DNA of 64,000 nucleotides, from the NCBI GenBank assembly GCA_963818695.1, contig CAWFTG010000009.1, forward strand, positions 434,001 to 498,000, given 5' to 3'. A program made the position numbers and the translations under genes. The first letter of the stretch is position 1, and each line of letters opens with the position of its first letter. Source of the stretch: AP-15 sp963818695. GTDB lineage: Bacteria > Pseudomonadota > Alphaproteobacteria > ATCC43930 > CGMCC-115725. Positions 55,235-62,465 of the stretch are shown piece by piece. Under the pieces are notes generated by a model. That model did no database searches. It was not told the origin of the DNA and was given only the letters and a program-made list of their open reading frames with translations.

Positions 55235-55254
55235 TTGGCGGCGGGGGAGGGGAC

Positions 55255-56571
55255 ATGCCGATCGAAATCCTGATGCCGGCGCTCTCGCCGACGATGACCG
55301 AAGGCAACGTCACCAAATGGCTGAAAAAAGAGGGTGACGAAGTGCATTCGGGGGACGTCCTCGCCGAGATCGAAACCGACAAGGCAACGATGGAGTTCGA
55401 AGCCGTCGACGACGGCCGCCTCGGCAAGATCCTCGTCCCTGAAGGCGCGGAAGGGATCAAGGTCAATCAGCCGATCGCATTGCTGCTCGGGGAGGGCGAG
55501 GACCCTTCAGCTCTCGACAAATTCGCCGTGAATCCGGCCACGCCGGTTGCTGCGGCGTCAGCCGCTGAGCCCCTCCAGGCGACCGAGCCCCCGCCGGTGG
55601 CTCAGCCGGCCCCCGCAAGGGGCGGCAACGGAAAAGGCCGCATCTTTGCCAGCCCGCTGGCGCGCCGCATGGCGCATCAGGCTGGTCTCGATCTAGCGGC
55701 AATCACCGGCTCCGGCCCGCAAGGCCGCATCGTCAAGGTCGATATCGAAACTGCGCTTTCTGCCGAACGGCCGGCAGCGGCTCCAGTACAACCCATGGCA
55801 CGACCGGCGGCTCAGCCGCAAGCCGCACCTCCGGCAACGCCGCCTCCGGCTCTGTCCAAGGAACGCGTTCTGGCGCTGGCCGGCAATCCGCCCTACACCG
55901 AGCGTCCTCTCACGGCGATGCGTCGCGTCATCGCCCGGCGGCTGACAGAATCAAAACAAACGGTTCCGCATTTCTATCTGACCGTCGATTGCGAGATCGA
56001 CGAACTGTTGAAATTCCGCGCCGAACTCAACGCGAAGTCTGACGCGTATCGAATCTCGGTCAACGATTTCGTGATCCGCGCCGCGGCGCTTGCGTTGCGG
56101 CAGGTGCCCGCGGCCAACGCCTCATGGAGCGACGAGGCGATCCTCCTCTGGGACACCGTTGACGTCGCGGTCGCCGTGGCGCTGGAAGACGGGCTGATTA
56201 CACCGATCATCAAAAAGGCCGACCGTAAGGGGTTGGCGACAATCGCCAACGAAACCAAAGACCTCGCCGCGCGGGCCCGGGCGGGCAAACTGAAGCTGGA
56301 GGAGTTTCAGGGCGGCACGTTTTCGATTTCGAACCTCGGCATGTTCGGCGTCCGCGATTTCGCCGCGGTCATAAACCCGCCGCATGGCGGCATCCTCGCG
56401 GTGGGCGCCGGCGAGCAGCGGCCGGTCGTCAAAAATGGCGCGCTGGCGATCGCAACCGTGATGAGCTGCACCTTGTCCTGCGATCATCGCGCGGTGGACG
56501 GCGCCGTCGGCGCGCAATTCCTCGCGGCTTTCAAGAAGCTCGTCGAAGACCCGCTGACAATGCTTCTCTGA
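55255..56571 (+). CDS. pdhC: Pyruvate dehydrogenase E2, dihydrolipoyl acetyltransferase
   Basis: Domains: lipoyl (residues ~1-80, Lys in EIETDKATMEFEA), Pro/Ala linker, E1/E3-binding domain (FASPLARRMAHQAGLDLAAI, TGSGPQGRIVKVDIE), second linker and catalytic domain from ~210 with HFYLTVDCEIDELLKFRAEL, GGTFSISNLGMFGVRDFAAV and the active site SCDHRAVDGAVGA (His and Asp). 438 residues. Confidence 0.97.
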   Translation: MPIEILMPALSPTMTEGNVTKWLKKEGDEVHSGDVLAEIETDKATMEFEAVDDGRLGKILVPEGAEGIKVNQPIALLLGEGEDPSALDKFAVNPATPVAAASAAEPLQATEPPPVAQPAPARGGNGKGRIFASPLARRMAHQAGLDLAAITGSGPQGRIVKVDIETALSAERPAAAPVQPMARPAAQPQAAPPATPPPALSKERVLALAGNPPYTERPLTAMRRVIARRLTESKQTVPHFYLTVDCEIDELLKFRAELNAKSDAYRISVNDFVIRAAALALRQVPAANASWSDEAILLWDTVDVAVAVALEDGLITPIIKKADRKGLATIANETKDLAARARAGKLKLEEFQGGTFSISNLGMFGVRDFAAVINPPHGGILAVGAGEQRPVVKNGALAIATVMSCTLSCDHRAVDGAVGAQFLAAFKKLVEDPLTMLL

Positions 56572-56587
56572 CGTGAACGGCTAGTCG

Positions 56588-57988
56588 ATGGCGGAGAGCA
56601 CATTCGACCTCATTGTCGTTGGCGGCGGGCCGGGAGGCTACGTCGCGGCGATTCGGGCGGCGCAGCTGGGGATGAAAGCGGCGGTGGTCGAGCGCGAGCA
56701 TCTGGGTGGCATTTGCCTCAACTGGGGCTGCATTCCGACCAAAGCGCTGCTGCGGAGTTCGGAGATCTATCACCTGCTCCACCGGCTCGGCGACTTCGGG
56801 TTCTCCGCCAAGGACATCACCTTCGATCCCGGAAAGGTCGTGGCGCGTTCGCGTGCGGTCGCCAAGCAATTGTCGAACGGCGTCGCCTATTTGTTGCGCA
56901 AAAACAAGGTCACGGTTTTCGACGGGCAAGGGCAGCTTGCCGGAAAGGGCCGTCTCATCGTGGCAAAGGACGGCAGCCAGGCCGCCGAGCTCTCCGCCGA
57001 CCACATCGTGCTCGCTACAGGGGCACGGGCGCGCAGCTTGCCGGGGCTCGAACCCGATGGCGAGCGGGTGTGGACCTACAAAGAGGCGATGGTGCCTCCG
57101 GCTATCCCGAAATCGCTGCTGGTCGTCGGCTCGGGCGCGATCGGGATCGAATTCGCCAGCTTCTACCATGACATGGGCGCCGAGGTGACGGTGGTCGAGG
57201 TGCTCGATCGCGTACTGCCAGTGGAGGATGAGGAGATCTCTTCGTTTGCGCGCAAGGCTTTCGAGAAGCAGGGGATCAAAATCCATACCGGGGCGACCGT
57301 AGCGGCCATCGAGCGCGGCGGGGAGGGGGTTTCCGCCCGCATCGAGGCGGACGGCAGGTCATCCGAGGCCAAAATCGAGCGCGTGATCCTCGCCGTCGGG
57401 ATCGTCGGTAATGTCGAAGACATCGGCCTTGAAAACACCGGTATCGTCGTCGATCGGACCCATGTCGTCGTCGACGAGTGGCTGCGTACCGGGGAGCCAG
57501 GGATCTATGCGATCGGCGATGTAGTTGGGCCGCCGTGGCTGGCTCATAAAGCCAGCCACGAAGGAGTGATCTGTGTCGAGCACATCGCCGGGGTCAACGA
57601 CGTGCACCCGCTCGATGTCCACAACATCCCGGCTTGCACCTATTGTCGGCCGCAGGTCGCCAGCGTCGGGCTGACCGAGAAGGCGGCGCGCGAGGCGGGT
57701 TACAAGGTCAAGATCGGCCGTTTTCCGTTTATCGGCAACGGCAAGGCAATTGCGCTCGGCGAGCCCGAGGGAATGGTCAAGACGGTATTCGACAGCAAGA
57801 CCGGCGAGCTTCTTGGCGCCCATATGATCGGCGCCGAGGTGACGGAGTTGATCCAGGGCTACACGATTGCCAAAACCCTGGAGAGCACCGAAGCGGAGTT
57901 GATCCGTACCATCTTCCCGCATCCGACCCTGTCGGAGACAATGCACGAAGCCGTGCTCGACGCATACGGGCGCGCTATCCACTTCTAA
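56588..57988 (+). CDS. lpd: Dihydrolipoyl dehydrogenase (E3)
   Basis: Reoxidises dihydrolipoyl groups with NAD+. The 466-residue protein has FAD motif VVGGGPGGYVAAIRAAQLG, the redox-active disulfide HLGGICLNWGCIPTKAL (C-x4-C), NAD motif VVGSGAIGIEFASFYHDMGA and the catalytic His-Glu pair FPHPTLSETMHE. Last gene of the PDH operon, 16 bases from pdhC. Confidence 0.97.
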   Translation: MAESTFDLIVVGGGPGGYVAAIRAAQLGMKAAVVEREHLGGICLNWGCIPTKALLRSSEIYHLLHRLGDFGFSAKDITFDPGKVVARSRAVAKQLSNGVAYLLRKNKVTVFDGQGQLAGKGRLIVAKDGSQAAELSADHIVLATGARARSLPGLEPDGERVWTYKEAMVPPAIPKSLLVVGSGAIGIEFASFYHDMGAEVTVVEVLDRVLPVEDEEISSFARKAFEKQGIKIHTGATVAAIERGGEGVSARIEADGRSSEAKIERVILAVGIVGNVEDIGLENTGIVVDRTHVVVDEWLRTGEPGIYAIGDVVGPPWLAHKASHEGVICVEHIAGVNDVHPLDVHNIPACTYCRPQVASVGLTEKAAREAGYKVKIGRFPFIGNGKAIALGEPEGMVKTVFDSKTGELLGAHMIGAEVTELIQGYTIAKTLESTEAELIRTIFPHPTLSETMHEAVLDAYGRAIHF

Positions 57989-58069
57989 TCAAAAGCGCCT
58001 CAGAACGGTCATTCAACGGTCATATATTCTTCATTAACGGCTCTTCGACAGACCCTAAACTCTCCGCCT

Positions 58070-58476
58070 CACTTGAGGGGAGAGGAAGATGCTACGTTCG
58101 CGTGGAGCAACTGGCCGAAAGAGGCGGCCACCGACGGCCCGGCAAGACTGCGGCAACAGGCTTTGGTCTGGCGCGCCAATTATCACCCCGACGGCGGCCA
58201 GTTGTTCTATCCTTTGCACCGCGAGAGTTTCGTCGTGCCGCTCGCCCTGCCGGGGGACGGTGTGGCGCCGGAGCGGTAGCGGTTCGTCACGTTCTGGTGC
58301 GGCGGCAGCTGCGGGCTCTATATCCATCCGAACATCTGGCACGGCGCGGTCGTGCCGCTCGACGACATGCGGAGTTACTGGACCGGCAGGGCCGCGTCCA
58401 TGCCCGCGTATCAGTCGATTTCGCAAAAGAATTTGACTGCTGCCTCGCCGTGCCGATGCGCCGACCGCGCGGCTAG
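58070..58476 (+). pseudogene. Broken cupin-like ureidoglycolate lyase-type protein
   Basis: The pieces ATFAWSNWPKEAA, VWRANYHPDGGQLFYPLHRE, SFVVPLALPGDGVAPE, GGSCGLYIHPNIWHGAVVPL and, in another frame, GRVHARVSVDFAKEFDCCLA, resemble the double-stranded beta-helix fold of ureidoglycolate lyase-like proteins. The His-rich IHPNIWH motif supports this. There is an in-frame TAG at 58277-58279 and at least one frameshift near 58400, and no ATG in frame at the start. Family assignment is tentative. Confidence 0.55.
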
Positions 58477-58581
58477 CGGGAGGACGTCGCCCTGCCCGGG
58501 GGTACACAAACCTGCCGGCGCACGCTTGACGCATATGCCTGGGCCATCCACTTCTAGCCCCGGCACCAAACACGGTCAGGT

Positions 58582-59637
58582 ATGTCCACTCCCTCTTCGT
58601 CATGGCCGGGCTCGACCCGGCCATCTACGTATTCAGGGCCAGCTCCTCACCCAGCGCCCGTGGATGCCCGGATCAAGTCCGGGTATGACGGAGAGGACGG
58701 ATTTGCAGTTCCGCTGCGCCACCCCGAAAAGGTTCGCCGTCCTGACAACCCGATCCCGCGCAAGCCGGATTGGCTCCGCGTAAAGGCGCCGGTTTCGCCC
58801 GAATACCAGGCGACGCGGCGCCTGATGCGCGATCTCGCGCTGAATACGGTGTGCGAAGAGGCGGGCTGTCCGAATATCGGCGAGTGTTGGAAGCAAAAGC
58901 ATGCGACGGTGATGATTTTGGGGCGCGTCTGCACGCGCGCCTGCACCTTCTGCAATGTCGCGACTGGCCGGCCCGATCTGCTCGATCCGCACGAGCCCGA
59001 GCGGGTCGCCGAGGCCGTCGCCGCGCTCGGGCTCGCCCATGTCGTCGTCACCTCGGTCGACCGCGACGATCTGCCCGACGGCGGAGCCGAGCACTTCGCG
59101 AAGACCATCACGGCCATTCGCGTCGCCGCTCCCGGCACGACGATCGAGGTCTTGACCCCTGATTTTCTGCGTAAGGAGGGGGCGCTCGAAACCGTCGTTG
59201 CCGCGCAGCCCGACGTCTTCAACCACAACCTCGAGACCGTCCCGCGCCTATATGCCGAAGTGCGCCCGGGAGCGCGCTATTTCCACTCGTTGCGCCTGCT
59301 GGACCAAGCAAAGCGGCTCGATCCCGCGCTGTTCACGAAGTCGGGCATCATGGTTGGGCTCGGCGAGGACAAAGGCGAGGTATTGCAGGTCATGGACGAC
59401 CTGCGCACCGCGGACGTCGATTTTCTGACGATCGGACAATATTTGCAGCCGACAAAAAAACACCATGCGATCGCGCGTTTCGTAACACCTGACGAGTTCC
59501 GTAGCTATGCGGGCTTCGCGGCGGCCAAGGGCTTTCTCCTGGTCTCCGCGTCACCGCTGACGCGCTCGTCCTATCATGCGGGGGAGGATTTCGCACGGCT
59601 GCGCGGCGCGCGGAGTGCCAGCCGCGGCGCCGGCTAG
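58582..59637 (+). CDS. lipA: Lipoyl synthase
   Basis: Radical-SAM enzyme that inserts two sulphurs into octanoyl-lysine to make lipoyl groups for PDH and other E2/H proteins. It carries the first Fe-S cluster motif CEEAGCPNIGECW (C-x4-C-x5-C) and the radical-SAM motif CTRACTFCNV (C-x3-C-x2-C). The ATG after an in-frame TAG gives 351 residues, but residues ~7-36 are encoded by a palindromic repeat, and family-like sequence begins only at RHPEKVRRPDNPIPRKPDWL. A GTG inside the repeat (58660) is the only other start. Upstream ribosome site is weak. Confidence 0.95.
   Translation: MSTPSSSWPGSTRPSTYSGPAPHPAPVDARIKSGYDGEDGFAVPLRHPEKVRRPDNPIPRKPDWLRVKAPVSPEYQATRRLMRDLALNTVCEEAGCPNIGECWKQKHATVMILGRVCTRACTFCNVATGRPDLLDPHEPERVAEAVAALGLAHVVVTSVDRDDLPDGGAEHFAKTITAIRVAAPGTTIEVLTPDFLRKEGALETVVAAQPDVFNHNLETVPRLYAEVRPGARYFHSLRLLDQAKRLDPALFTKSGIMVGLGEDKGEVLQVMDDLRTADVDFLTIGQYLQPTKKHHAIARFVTPDEFRSYAGFAAAKGFLLVSASPLTRSSYHAGEDFARLRGARSASRGAG
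58598..58690 (+). repeat. Palindromic repeat inserted in frame in lipA
   Basis: The element begins CGTCATGGCCGGGCTCGACC and ends AAGTCCGGGTATGACG. CGTCAT/ATGACG ends are inverted. The two halves (CATGGCCGGG...CCCGGCCATCTACG and CGTGGATGCCCGG...GGGTATGACG) form the paired hairpins of a common alphaproteobacterial intergenic repeat. It is 93 bases, an exact multiple of three, so the frame stays open and is translated as about 31 residues. Confidence 0.75.
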
Positions 59638-59648
59638 GATTTCGCCGC

Positions 59649-60125
59649 ATGCCCACTCATGCCGAAGAGCGTGTGGTGCCCTACACGCCGGAGCAACTCT
59701 TCAACCTGGTCGCCGATATCGAGCGCTATCCGGAATTCCTGCCTTGGTGCGTCGGCGCCCGCATCAAGGAACGCCGGCCCAATCTGGTCGTCGCGGATCT
59801 GATCATCGGGTTTCGCATGTTTCGCGAGCGCTTCACCTCGCAGGTCACGCTTGATCCACCGCGGTGCATCGATGTCGCCTACACCGAAGGCCCGTTCCGA
59901 TATCTCACAAACCATTGGACGTTTGCTCCGGATCCGGGTGGCTGCCGGATCGGCTTCTTTGTCGATTTCGAATTCAAGTCACGTCTGCTGCAGCGGTTGA
60001 TCGAGGTGTTGTTCAGCGAGGCGGTCCGCCGCATGGTCGGCGCATTCGAAAAGCGCGCCCGCGATCTCTACGGCGCCCCGTCGCAGCGGGATGCAGACCA
60101 GCCTGCAACTCGAATCGAATTTTGA
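59649..60125 (+). CDS. Coenzyme Q-binding (COQ10)/RatA-family SRPBCC protein
   Basis: The 158-residue START-like protein has the family pattern VVPYTPEQLFNLVADIERYP, EFLPWCVGARI, VADLIIGFRMFRERFTSQV and the C-terminal FEFKSRLLQRLIEVLFSEAV. COQ10 homologues carry ubiquinone; RatA was named for an effect on 70S assembly. In Alphaproteobacteria it commonly follows lipA, as here (11 bases). Confidence 0.9.
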   Translation: MPTHAEERVVPYTPEQLFNLVADIERYPEFLPWCVGARIKERRPNLVVADLIIGFRMFRERFTSQVTLDPPRCIDVAYTEGPFRYLTNHWTFAPDPGGCRIGFFVDFEFKSRLLQRLIEVLFSEAVRRMVGAFEKRARDLYGAPSQRDADQPATRIEF

Positions 60126-60254
60126 TCCTATCGTGGCGCCCGCGATTGTCAGTGTTTCGCCGAGTCCCTTTGGAAATGGGCGATATCACGGCTGGGGTGC
60201 GGAAGTCCTCGCGAGATTGGGTTTCAATCGCGCCGCCCACGAAGGAGTTTTTCA

Positions 60255-61244
60255 TTACCGAGGTCCGCTCCGATCGGATAATGATTTGCGGCGCCACCAC
60301 AGACGCCCGCTCTCGGCAACCTGCCAGGTCCCGAGCGCGGGCAGACCGATCATGAGGTCGCGTGCGCGCTTCAAGAGCGAAATGGCAAGCGCCATCTCGG
60401 GTGTAAGTCCGAATGCAGCGCCGATTACCACATAGGCCCCTTCCTGCACCCCAACTGCGTTAGGGATCGCAAAGGCGACCGTTCGTATGGCATAGAGCAA
60501 GCTTTCTATGACCAGCACAGTCGGAAAGCCGAGCGGCGCACCGGCAAGACGAAGCGCGATCCAAACCTCGACGGCGCTGACCATCCAGCACGCGAGGTGC
60601 AGAACAAATCCGCCCCACAAACGGGCTCTGCGTCGGTATGTCTCGGCAAGTGCCGCGTGGACCGCGGCCACCCCGGAAATCGTCCGCTCCGCCCACCCGC
60701 GTCCGAGCATCCGCGCAAATCGATCAAAGAATGCGAAGCCGTGTCGCTGAACTATGACAAAGGCGATTGCGAAGAGCCCGGTTACAGTAAGCCCGAACGT
60801 CACCGGTAGCGAGACCGGGATACCGGGGCGAAGATCAATCAGCAAAATTAGTCCTATGGCCATATAGACCAGCTTAGCGAGAAATTCCAGGGTCAGATCG
60901 ACCAGGGTGGTCGCCGCGGCAACGGATCCCGGTACACCGGCGAGCGCCACCGCGCGAGCGCCCAGAACGCAGCCCCCCATTTGGGATACCGGCAGCACTT
61001 CGGACCCGGCATCGCAAATCAAGCGCCCCCATACAAATGGCCAAACCCGCGCCCCAGGTACGATCAGTCGCCAGGCGATCCCTTCAAGCGAGACCACCAC
61101 CAGATGAATCGCGCAAATCACCGAAAATCCACGCCAACCGATCGCGCGCAGCGATCGGATCACGGCGCCGGCCCCAAAATATCCAACCAGGGCCCCGATT
61201 ATCGCTAGCCCGACAATTGCGGCGATGATCGGGATGACTTTCAT
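60255..61244 (-). CDS. Flippase-like (lysylphosphatidylglycerol synthase TM) protein, HpnL-like
   Basis: A 329-residue membrane protein with eight or so helices. The LPG_synthase_TM/HpnL pattern is seen: AIHLVVVSLEGIAWRLIVPG, EVLPVSQMGGCVLGARAVAL, TLVDLTLEFLAKLVYMAIGL and VESLLYAIRTVAFAIPNAVG with GVQEGAYVVIGAAFGL. HpnL-type proteins are hopanoid-associated transporters; no hpn gene is in the window to confirm. Alone on its strand. Confidence 0.75.
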   Translation of the reverse strand: MKVIPIIAAIVGLAIIGALVGYFGAGAVIRSLRAIGWRGFSVICAIHLVVVSLEGIAWRLIVPGARVWPFVWGRLICDAGSEVLPVSQMGGCVLGARAVALAGVPGSVAAATTLVDLTLEFLAKLVYMAIGLILLIDLRPGIPVSLPVTFGLTVTGLFAIAFVIVQRHGFAFFDRFARMLGRGWAERTISGVAAVHAALAETYRRRARLWGGFVLHLACWMVSAVEVWIALRLAGAPLGFPTVLVIESLLYAIRTVAFAIPNAVGVQEGAYVVIGAAFGLTPEMALAISLLKRARDLMIGLPALGTWQVAESGRLWWRRKSLSDRSGPR

Positions 61245-61805
61245 GAAATCGCCAGAGAGAAGAGGGCGGACGACCCGGACGGGACCGGGTGAATTCTTCG
61301 CGACCTGCCAAACTGACAGGACCGGAAGCTATCACCCAAAGCAGCCGGCAGTGTGGCAAAAACGTCGATACCGCAGCGATCTATAACAGAAATGACCAAC
61401 CAATCTGATCCCCGGCCAACGCCAACCGGATATCTCCCAAACTCATCGGTGACAATCTCCGCTTGGGCCCTCTGGCCTGGTTCCCAAGCAAGCCTTTGCA
61501 TACTGCAATCAGTACTGGGCGCCGCCCGGAAGGAACTGAATTTCGCTCGGCCGCAGTTGACGTAGGGCAACGAGAGACGGCAAGCTCTCATCTCCTCACT
61601 AAGATCTCGAGGGCGTTAGAAGAGTATTCGAGTTTAGTCGGTCCTCGCGCAGTTCATAACCGCAAAACCCTCGAAATTCCAGTGCCTTGGAGGTTTGGCT
61701 ACCAGTTCCATTTAGGCGTCATCTCCCCACGCCGTACAAGTAGGAGCTGCGGCAGGGAAGGTCCTTATCGAATTGGCAGCAACTGTAATTCATAGCCTCG
61801 GGGCT
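61245..61805. other. Intergenic region, no gene seen
   Basis: About 560 bases without a supported gene, RNA or repeat. Open frames here are short and lack family-like sequence. It lies between the HpnL-like gene and the broken soxX. Confidence 0.5.
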
Positions 61806-62254
61806 TCACCGACCTCGCAGGGTCATGAGTAACGCCAGCACATCCTCGATCTGCTCGGCTGTAGGACCGGCTTGCCGTGCCAAGACTTGCCGACGCGAGT
61901 GAGCCCGTCTACCCGGTAATAAGCCGGCATCATCGTGTTGGGGTTGAAGCGGGTCGAGTCACCCAAACGCAGACGCAGTTCGCCCTCCGAGTAACGCGAG
62001 TCCGCGCCGGAGAGATCCGGCGCGAGTGTCCCTTGGAATTTCTCTTCCGGAAACGGGCCGGTGTGACACAAAGAAAAGCGCCGAGGTGGCGATCCATTAC
62101 GATCGCCCGGCCCCGGGCCGGGTCGCCGAATGCTCCCGGTCAGCGAGGCTGGGATTGCGTCGCCGAGGATCGAGTAGGGGCGCAGCTCCTCTTGCGAGAC
62201 GGCGCCGGTCGACGTCAGCAGCGCCGCGAAGCCCGCGGCGGCTGCATCAGCCAA
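61806..62254 (-). pseudogene. soxX: SoxX cytochrome c (thiosulfate oxidation), decayed
   Basis: The frame reads LRPYSILGDAIPASLTG, then CHTGPFPEEKFQGTLAPDLS, SRYSEGELRLRLGDSTRFNP and TMMPAYYRVDGLTRVGKSWH, close to SoxX, the small c-type cytochrome of the SoxAX complex. After GKPVL the frame shifts; restoring it gives TAEQIEDVLALLMTLRGR and a stop, the normal SoxX end. The heme motif CxxCH has lost its first Cys (FSLCH), so heme could not be bound covalently in the usual way. No other sox gene is present in the window. Confidence 0.75.
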
Positions 62255-62465
62255 CCGTTGATGATGAGTTGGGGCATCTGGCTACTCCTCGATCGGCCCG
62301 CGGCGCCCGGCCGACAGCTTACCGGTGCTAATCCTAAGCCGATTGTTCATGCCCCCCAACTCCCATTTCGGGTCGGGTGAGCCGCAGAGGATTGTGCGAG
62401 CCCTCGCAGGCTAGAGGGCGACGCACGACGGCGCTCCTGAGGCGCCGGATCTGTAGCAGTTTGCT

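Noticed and set aside
57540..57561. Hairpin GGCTGGCTCATAAAGCCAGCC inside lpd
   Set aside because: It lies within conserved coding sequence (LAHKASHEG) and is explained by codon use.
61353..61795. Small forward open frames between the HpnL-like gene and soxX
   Set aside because: They have no ribosome site, no family-like sequence and no clear codon bias.
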